From: Paraconiothyrium sp. Pb-2020
Lineage: Eukaryota; Ascomycota; Dothideomycetes; Pleosporales; Didymosphaeriaceae
Reading direction: 5' to 3'
Assembly: GCA_022419385.1 (NCBI GenBank)
Contig: JAJUBI010000004.1
Coordinates: 4,011,286-4,075,285, forward strand
DNA length: 64,000 nucleotides
The notes beneath the pieces were generated by a model. That model did not search any database. It saw nothing but the letters and a program-made list of their open reading frames with translations, and was not told where the DNA came from. The position numbers and the translations under genes are program-made. Below are positions 57,001 to 64,000 of this stretch, piece by piece. Positions within the stretch are counted from its first letter, which is position 1. Every line of letters starts with the position of its first letter.

Positions 57001-60000
57001 GCGATCCCGTCAGACCGCCGATATGGTGGATAGCATAATGCTAGTGTTGGCGAGGTGGCGGCTTGGAACCAGGGCGTGATACGGAGGACACTCGGCAGCC
57101 TGTCCATGCCCCGCAGATTGTTCCTAGGGTTACGAGCGCGAGTCGCTGAAGCGCTGGTGGGTGGTGTAAGACGGCACTACACCTCATACAGCAACATTAT
57201 TAGTCCTCGCAGAGTCGCGCCACGCTGAGACGTACCGCGCTTTGAATTCACGCGCAAATCCCACTATGGATCTATAGAGGATGATATCGGCTCGCTATCG
57301 CCATGGACGCCGAGCGCGCCCAACGATGGTGTTAGCGCGTCTGTCCCAGCAAAAAGCCTTCGGGGTGAGCACATCCGCTCGTATGCAGTGGACCATGGTG
57401 ACCGGTGGCTCACTGGAAGCAGTTGTGGGGATGAAGCAAAAATCTCTCCAGGCTACCCGCGTTATTGACTTGCTTCTGCACGACCGCCCCACGCACCGCT
57501 GCCGCCTGGAACCACGAGACACTAAAGATGACGCTTCTTGATCACACCAGCGACATATAGATACGAAGTCGGAGTTCTGAGGAGAGCCCGCTTGCGGCAA
57601 ACAATCGAATAAATTCCATGTTCGGCCAAAGGAACATGGCGAGCAACGTCGGCTTACGCACTCCTGTCAGATCCCTGCCCGGTGCCGAACGTTGTTTGAG
57701 ACGCGTGGAGGCTGTCGGCCCCCCCTGCTCACGCTTCAACGGACACGAACGTGGCGAATGTCTTCGGTTGCGTCCTTCAACATCACTTCGCCGGCTTTAG
57801 CCTCATCATCGTCCTTCATAATAAAATATCTTATACCCGCTTCGCCGTAAGAAGTAGGTAAGACGGCAGGTGGACGGATGAAGATCGCTACGCCACGGTG
57901 CTAAAATCGTCTCCCTGAAGAGGCCCGATTTCAAGGCATCCATCACCGGTTTGATGGAACACACTCCTAATAATCCTACTAATAATACGCAGTACTGTGC
58001 CCCCTAGTACCTAGATACTCGCAAGGTTTTTGTACCGCGGTCAGGCATCGTGTCATTACTCTTCGAGTTATGTATGTTGATGCAGGCAACTGCACAGCTC
58101 ATTTGCATCAGACTGTGTGACGCAGTCGTGCCTTGCCTCAACAACCAATATCATAGACGATCTTGATGAAGTGATCGGAGGTCGAAGGTACATTGTACAT
58201 GCGAGACATGTCAGCTGGCGAACTGCATCCGTGACATTGCATGTACATGAACGGCCGGCCTTGATTGCAGCCGTCATCGGCAGGTCCTGTATGCGAGCAA
58301 CTGGTTGAGGCTACTGCGTTGGTCGAACCGCCCGTAATTTGTATCCCGAGTGCCGACCTAGTCACGGAGGTTGGAAATCCACTCACGCACGAGTACATAC
58401 ATAGCGCCGCACACACGATCCAGCCCTTTTTCCTCATCTGCGAAATGCGGAAATGGTTTGAGTGTTGCCGCCTTGACGGTCTCGTGTGACATGCACCAAG
58501 CAGGAGTCAAGGCACGGAAGGTACGATGCAGGGAGTTCTTTCCTTGGTCCAGCCAACACCCCACAGACGCGCCTGCTCCGGGCGATGCTGTGTTGAACTA
58601 GCAAGATAGAGTGCCGAGCGTTCCAGCATTCCCGCGACGCTGATTCATGAGATGCACCGCCGAAGAGCATCCCGGCGAGCTGGAGGAGACGCCTCCGCAG
58701 AATGCACCACAACTTCACCGTCCCACTCGATTGATGTTTCGCTGACGCCCAAACCGGCAACAACTGTCAGAGTCCTAATTGGCAGTGGTCATCCGTCCAT
58801 TGCGCTCTTCCCTACTCGCCTGACGCTCTGCGCCACAAGCAGCTAGACCGTCAACAAGGCCCGCTTCTCACCACCACCTCCCAGCTCTGCCCTGCAAGTC
58901 TCTTTCACTCACCGTACCGCTATGCGCGGAGCCATCAGGCGCCAATGCGTTGCAGCCAATGTTCTGGACAAGCGACACGACACGAACTTGCTTTTGGGCG
59001 GCAGAATCCATCCATTCCTGTTGCACACCCAGGTCAAGATTCAGGGACACCGTTCGCTTCTGACCGCGCCCATGCTCACTCTGAACCGCCTCGCCGCAAT
59101 CATCTCCCGCCTACACACTCTGTGCAGCCCTCAACGCCATGCGCTTCCCGACCATTCGCTGGCGCCAATCATACTCTCAGTCCCGCGTGCTGCGACGGTG
59201 TGCTTAGCCTGATACCAATCGCTTTTGGCTGACCCTTAGAACCACCACACCAACCGCCTTACCTTGTGGTGCAGGCAAATATCCTCGAGGCAAGATGCCG
59301 CATGCGGCCGTTGGCACATTGCTGAAAGACGCGCGAGTCGTTTCACTGGCGGGCACAAATAGGGTGGCGCCAACCAATTGCCGGCAGAACCCAACCTCCG
59401 AAGCCTCTCTTGGTACACGAGGATGTCTGCAACCATGCAAGTCTCGGCGAAACGTCTGTAGTGTTTTGTCGCTGCTATTATTGATCACCATGATCATTCG
59501 TGGGTCAACTCACTGCGCCCTGTGACACCGATCAAGAAGCCTTGCAGCTGTGACACACTTAGTCGTGGCATGCATCCCTGCCAGCGCTTTCTTTCTTGAA
59601 GTCCGCTTCTTCCGGCACCACATCATGATCCTTTTCACTTCCGTCCTTCCCTGGTCAGACATGTTCTTTCTTTGCAATACCGCGGCATATCACAGTGGCT
59701 ACACGCCTTCCGCAAGAGATTATTAGACTGCCTCGATCTGCATTCATCGGTTGTGTGGCAACGAAGTACGAGGTCCGCCGACCGGCTGAATCTGTTTCGG
59801 AGATGGAGCCCAAAACGCCTTGTACATGAGCGTACGTTGAAAGGTCGTAGTGAAGAGAACAGGCCGTGAGGCAAACCAGCGTCTATCATCAATAAGCCAA
59901 GCACCCTTGGGTATACGACTGCAGCCTTTTCCGATGACCTGGTCTACAACTAATGCATCTGGACAGCCTGCTGCATTGCGGCCCACGATATAATGGACAG

Positions 60001-61321
60001 GCCCTAGCGATATGAAGCCACAATCGCAACATATTAATCCACAGAATGTCGTTCCCGGCATACAGGGCGTTACGAAATAATCCAAGCCCACCGTGCAGTC
60101 AGCTCTTATCGAGTTTGGGTCATGTTTCCTTGTGCCGAATTCTCAAATCATCATACAGTGCAAGCAGATCAGCACGTACCTAGCCGGCTCTGTTAGTAGC
60201 ATTCATGTGCAACGGCAAGCACGACCACATTCACGACTGATATTGTTCACAAGGTCTCTACCCTAGTGCGACTGACCGGTTCGGTCGTGCATACCCCTTG
60301 TGCAAGGTCATTTACCGTTCTTTGCAGTCGCTCTCACCTTCTGTCTTTAGCATGCTTATGTTGCCAATCATCATTGTCGCTTGGCCGAGATCCAATACTG
60401 AATACCTTCGCCTCTATACGACCTACCTCGGGTCAACGTAAGTAGTCAAGCTTGGGGGTAACTAATCACCAGGATGCGGATGCCCTTTGGTACTCGCGAT
60501 ATGAGGGCGCACCCCTAACAACGACGGTCACGGATTGAATAGATCTTATTCAGCTGTACCGTTTCGCTATCATGTTAACGCCCCGACCACAAACGTGCCT
60601 TGTACCCTCGCGTGCTATGGTTGCATCCGTTCGACAGCTCCTTCAGCTCGATCACCCAAATCACCCTCACATATGCTGGTTGACGCCGTCAACGTGCTAT
60701 TGTCGACTGGGCAATCGCACGAATGTTCGGCAGCCGTCGTCCTGTACAGTATTTTCGCCTAAAGCTGGATGATTTTCGCGGATCACCGCGTTTCCGACCC
60801 CTTTATAACACCTGGAAGGTGCAATAAGCACTCTTGATGGTCACCTAAGTACTGCTCAGTCTCGTCTCGGAGCCGGACGTCGTTGTAGCCGCTCCTGGGT
60901 CATAGACTGTAGTAGAAGCCAGTCAAACTTCGTGGAGCGGCGTGCCTGGGCAAATCATGTCAATCTGTAGAGCCAGGGTCTCATGCTGCCGTATAATCCT
61001 CACAGATAGGAGTTGGATTGTGCTCTCATCAGTGTATCTCGTGCGAATTGCCTGATCAATTCAAAACCAAGTAAACTGCTCTTACAGCACGGTTTTCGTG
61101 TCGTGAGGGATTGCGGGCAAAAGCATTCCGCACATGGTCTATTTCCTTTGTCCAAGTGAACAGTGAACAAGTGACCTTGACCTCCAAAGAAGATATCCAG
61201 TTAAGCAGCGGAACTTCATGTGTACAGGCTAGTATATCTTACCCATCACAAGTCTTACTCTACGTGCCCCCAAGACGTCATGACATGATACATATCGTAC
61301 AGCACGCTCTCCCCGCATTCT
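54066..61321. other. 7.3-kb stretch without supported genes
   Basis: The left end is the promoter and leader of the cyclin gene. From about 54.5 to 56.5 kb the DNA is GC-rich and produces long overlapping frames on both strands, all low-complexity. From 57 to 61.3 kb frames are short and without motifs. I found no tRNA cloverleaf, 5S rRNA, transposase, long terminal repeat or obvious repeat array. It may hold non-coding RNAs, decayed repeats, or lineage-specific genes with many small exons that I cannot resolve by eye. Confidence 0.45.
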
Positions 61322-62824
61322 CTAGAACAACCTGTTCTCCGCACTCGCCTTCGCAGCTGCTTTCTTCGCCGTTTGGTCCTTCTTATCCTTCGCGCCAGCA
61401 GGCGTCTTGAAGAACAAACTCGGGCTCTGTCCCTCCTTCACCAGATGGCTCAGATACCCCCTATGCGCCGGATCGCGGTAGTATTCTATGTCCTTCCTCG
61501 CCGTCGCATCGGGAAGCCTGTACTTGTACCTCTGGCTCACCTGCGCCATGACGGCGCGCAGGGCCTCGTTCTTCACCTCTACAGGCGCATCTGGGTTCGC
61601 CTGGGCAGCTTTCAAGGTCTCCACCACGCCGGGCGCAAGAATGCTCGTAGACGCATTGGGGGTCTTGTACTGAGCAGCTTGCTCGATGAGCCCGGCATCA
61701 GCCTGCAGCGAGATAATCGGATGCGACTCTCCCTTCAGGACACGCTTGACCGACGTGGGAGAGTAGAAGCGTGTGGTGACGGAGCCACCGAGGGCTTCGA
61801 TGCGGGCGATGGCAGTGGCGGATGCGCGAGAGACGACGATGTGGATTGCGGACGTGAGCTGATCGGCGTTCTGATGAGGGCAGCGTTAGTAAGAGTGTGA
61901 TGAATGTAAAAGCGGAGGATGAGGTGAGACGGCAGCACACTCAAGTGTGGCCAAGTTAGGAATGTGCTATTCGGGGCGTTTGGACATGACCAAGCGAATG
62001 CTGGCTTATGCGTGTCTGAATTGGGGTCTCGGGGTTGGGTTGATCTTGCATTTGGCAAAGGATTTCGGCGCTCGTGCTAGCAAGGTGCATGCAGGACTTC
62101 CACTGAGATTAGGAGTGCTGCAGGGAGCACGCTGCCCATTATATGTTGCTGACCCCGAGATTGACCGTTCGTACGATAAATGTTCGAAAGGGAGGTGAAG
62201 TCACCGAGAAAGTAAAGAGAGACATACCCGACCGAGTAGCTTTACGCCATGTCTCTGAACGCCATGCAGACACCGTGATCTGTTCAGCTCCTTCATGGTG
62301 ATTGGTTGCGAGGGATCGAGCCGGCCTTGGTCTATCCAGGACTGTATGCGGTCGAGGTTGATGGGCGACATTTCGACCTTGAATCTGCGGATCCTCCTGT
62401 TAGCTTTCTCTTCCTCTGCACCTTTTGACGTCGCAGCTCAACGACATTGCCATTCATCTTTCCAATTCCCTTGGCGTATCTTCCCAGTCCTAATTGAATT
62501 GGCCACTCACGGGTTATATTTATCCCTCCCTCTCGGTGGCTTCGTGATGCTCAAAGGCGTCTGTCCACCCTGGAACCCCGCCGGCACCTTTCCGTGCGCA
62601 TGTTGACCCTTGTGACCTCTTCCTGCCGTCTTTCCCTTGCCTGAAGCCGGACCGCGACCTTTGCGAATCTTCTTGCTATACGCGCCTTTGGTGTCGGAAA
62701 GCGAGGAGAGAATCGAAGCGAAGCGCTGCTGGGCCGGGGCCGGGAAGGTTGCGCTGATTGTGCATTTTGTAGGTCTTTGGACGATCGAGGAGGCCAGGCG
62801 AAGAGCCTTGAGCCGTGGAGGCAT
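61322..62824 (-). CDS. MRPL10: Mitochondrial large-subunit ribosomal protein uL15m
   Basis: Three exons: 62824-62511, 62384-62228 and 61870-61322; introns of 126 and 357 nt, in phase; 339 aa. The N terminus is a basic presequence (LKALRLASSIVQRP ... QRFASIL). The bacterial L15 signature follows: a Lys/Arg/Gly-rich segment (KKIRKGRGPASGKGKTAGRG, HKGQHAHGKVPAGFQGGQTP). Exon 2 gives FKVEMSPINLDRIQSWID and the KELNRSRCLHG element, and exon 3 the NADQLTSAIHIVVSRAS and AIARIEALGGSVTTRFY core of L15 domain 2. The long C-terminal extension ends in a Lys/Ala tail. It assembles into the 54S mitoribosomal subunit. The second intron is much longer than the others in this window. Confidence 0.95.
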
Positions 62825-63573
62825 GTTGTTGGCGGGCTGGAGCGTTGGATGTGGTGATGCGCGATGGTTGCGCTGCTGGAAAGTTTGTGGTTAGTCAGCT
62901 AATGGAGCGTGCTTTCTTCATTTGGCTTAGCGATTGCTGCACAGTGTGCACGTGTATCTCCCACGCCACGAGTGTCCTCTTTCACAGTGTTCACCAATGT
63001 CTACGATGTCGTTGTATAAGCTCATCGAGGGGTTCCGTTGCCTACCAGATTTGCCCTGAACTTTGAAGCGCAGAGTTCACCGTTGCGATGGCTTGTTGGT
63101 GGGTTTCACGCCTCGTACACATATTGTATATGGGCGCAAGCTGCATGCCTACCGTGCACTGCCGAACCATTCGTTGTGTTATTCACGCAATACTATTCAA
63201 TGCTCAATTTCTGCGAGATCCGACAGCTCTTGTGCTGTGACTGACGACGCATGTAGGTGTATGACGATGGAACGTATAAGCCTTCCGTCGCCGAAGAGGT
63301 CAGAGTCTTATCCGATCGATCGACGGCAATAGTCGAGGTAAAATAATCATAAATAAAGATAAATAACTTTTAGAGCTTAAGGCAGCACGTAACAGAGCAA
63401 GTCTTGATTCAAGCACTGATCTACATGACGTTGGGCAAAGTGAGTTGAAGTGAACCTCAAGTACAAGGTACACAATTTTGAAATCGTCGTAGCGTGAAAT
63501 AAGGACTGAGAATATGTGTGAACCCACAATATGTGATGCTATACCACTAAACAACTCAAATTAGTGTCGTTCA
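62825..63573. other. Intergenic stretch, no supported gene
   Basis: Promoter side of MRPL10 and 3' flank of the partial gene at the right edge. Only short frames without motifs are present. The last 250 bases are AT-rich. Confidence 0.45.
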
Positions 63574-64000
63574 TTAACCAGGAGCAAAGATCCAAGTCTT
63601 GCTGGGCTTCTTTCGAAGTAGACTTCGACTTTTCTTCAATCCTTTTTGTACTTCGCGTTCCCGGTCAGTCTCTTGGACCTGCTTCGAGTCGTTTCTATCC
63701 GCAAGCTGTTCGCCTTGTTGAACCTTTTGACTTTCGAGTGCATTTAGTCTAGCTTTGAGATGTTTGTTAGACTGTTCCAGGGTGTGGATCCGCTCTTGTA
63801 GTGATCCTTGCACTTTGCTTGCCGCCTGCTCAGATCTCATAGACTCCCTGGCTTGCTCAGCGCCTCGTACTTCCAACACCAATAGTCTGGCTTCTAGAGC
63901 GTCGGCCTCTTGGTTCCTGCGGGTCTGTTGTTTCAAAGAAACATACGCAAGCTCATGCACTTGTCTCAGTTGTATGCTAATTTCTTCCACCTGCTGCTCC
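63574..64000 (-). CDS. Coiled-coil protein, C-terminal part (runs off the window)
   Basis: The minus-strand frame is open to the window edge and ends at 63574; about 142 C-terminal residues are visible. They form a long predicted coiled coil with clear heptads (EEISIQLRQVHELAYVSLKQ, ALEARLLVLEVRGAEQ, LQERIHTLEQSNKHLKARLN) and end in a basic tail (KKSRSLLRKKPSKTWIFAPG). The start and any N-terminal domain lie beyond 64000. No family can be named from this part. Confidence 0.55.
   Translation of the reverse strand, partial: EQQVEEISIQLRQVHELAYVSLKQQTRRNQEADALEARLLVLEVRGAEQARESMRSEQAASKVQGSLQERIHTLEQSNKHLKARLNALESQKVQQGEQLADRNDSKQVQETDREREVQKGLKKSRSLLRKKPSKTWIFAPG

Overview
The window is nuclear DNA from a filamentous ascomycete (Pezizomycotina, most likely Dothideomycetes; the class is my inference). 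Protein genes carry short GT-AG introns, mostly about 46-126 bases, two tRNA genes carry introns at the usual position after the anticodon, and the conserved proteins read as fungal versions: a PLC1-type phospholipase C, a Pho85-type cyclin, a CAF16-type ABC protein and a fungal Tom22. There is no operon logic, phage, CRISPR array or bacterial insertion. About 25 genes or gene remnants are supported, and gene order is mixed on both strands.

Region 1 (1-13.7 kb) is sparse. It holds a doubtful small ORF, a frameshifted isocitrate lyase/PEP mutase family gene, two intron-bearing tRNA genes (Asp-GTC, and Lys-CTT with an abnormal T arm), a 786-residue unknown protein with a long basic tract, and an HDHD5/CECR5-type HAD phosphatase. 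Region 2 (13.7-31.6 kb) holds an unknown two-exon nuclear-looking protein, PLC1, a 5.5-kb stretch without genes, the nonsense-mediated decay helicase UPF1 and a small membrane protein.

Region 3 (32.2-41.6 kb) is dense: a 6-phosphofructo-2-kinase/fructose-2,6-bisphosphatase, TOM40 and TOM22 (two subunits of the mitochondrial outer-membrane import pore, in convergent orientation), the tRNA isopentenyltransferase MOD5 with a two-start arrangement that suggests dual mitochondrial and cytosolic targeting, an aldehyde dehydrogenase with two frame breaks, and a CAF16-like soluble ABC ATPase. Region 4 (42-54.1 kb) has several lineage-restricted unknowns (a coiled-coil protein, a four-exon membrane protein with a mitochondrial-type N terminus, an 88-residue double-CxxC protein, and a basic disordered protein), a MYND zinc-finger protein and a Pho80-like cyclin. 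Region 5 (54.1-64 kb) is a 7-kb stretch without recognisable genes, then mitochondrial ribosomal protein uL15m (MRPL10) and the C-terminal part of a coiled-coil protein that runs off the right edge.

The most interesting points are these. The bisphosphatase domain of the PFK-2/FBPase-2 has alanine in place of its phospho-accepting histidine, which predicts a kinase-only enzyme. TOM40 and TOM22 are physical neighbours, and TOM22 shares a 291-bp divergent promoter with MOD5. Two metabolic genes (ICL/PEPM and ALDH) and one tRNA carry small indels that are either young decay or base-calling errors. Several exon-intron details were rebuilt by hand, including 14-nt and 24-nt first exons and a 24-nt intron-like block. 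I did not find a convincing undescribed multi-gene system.
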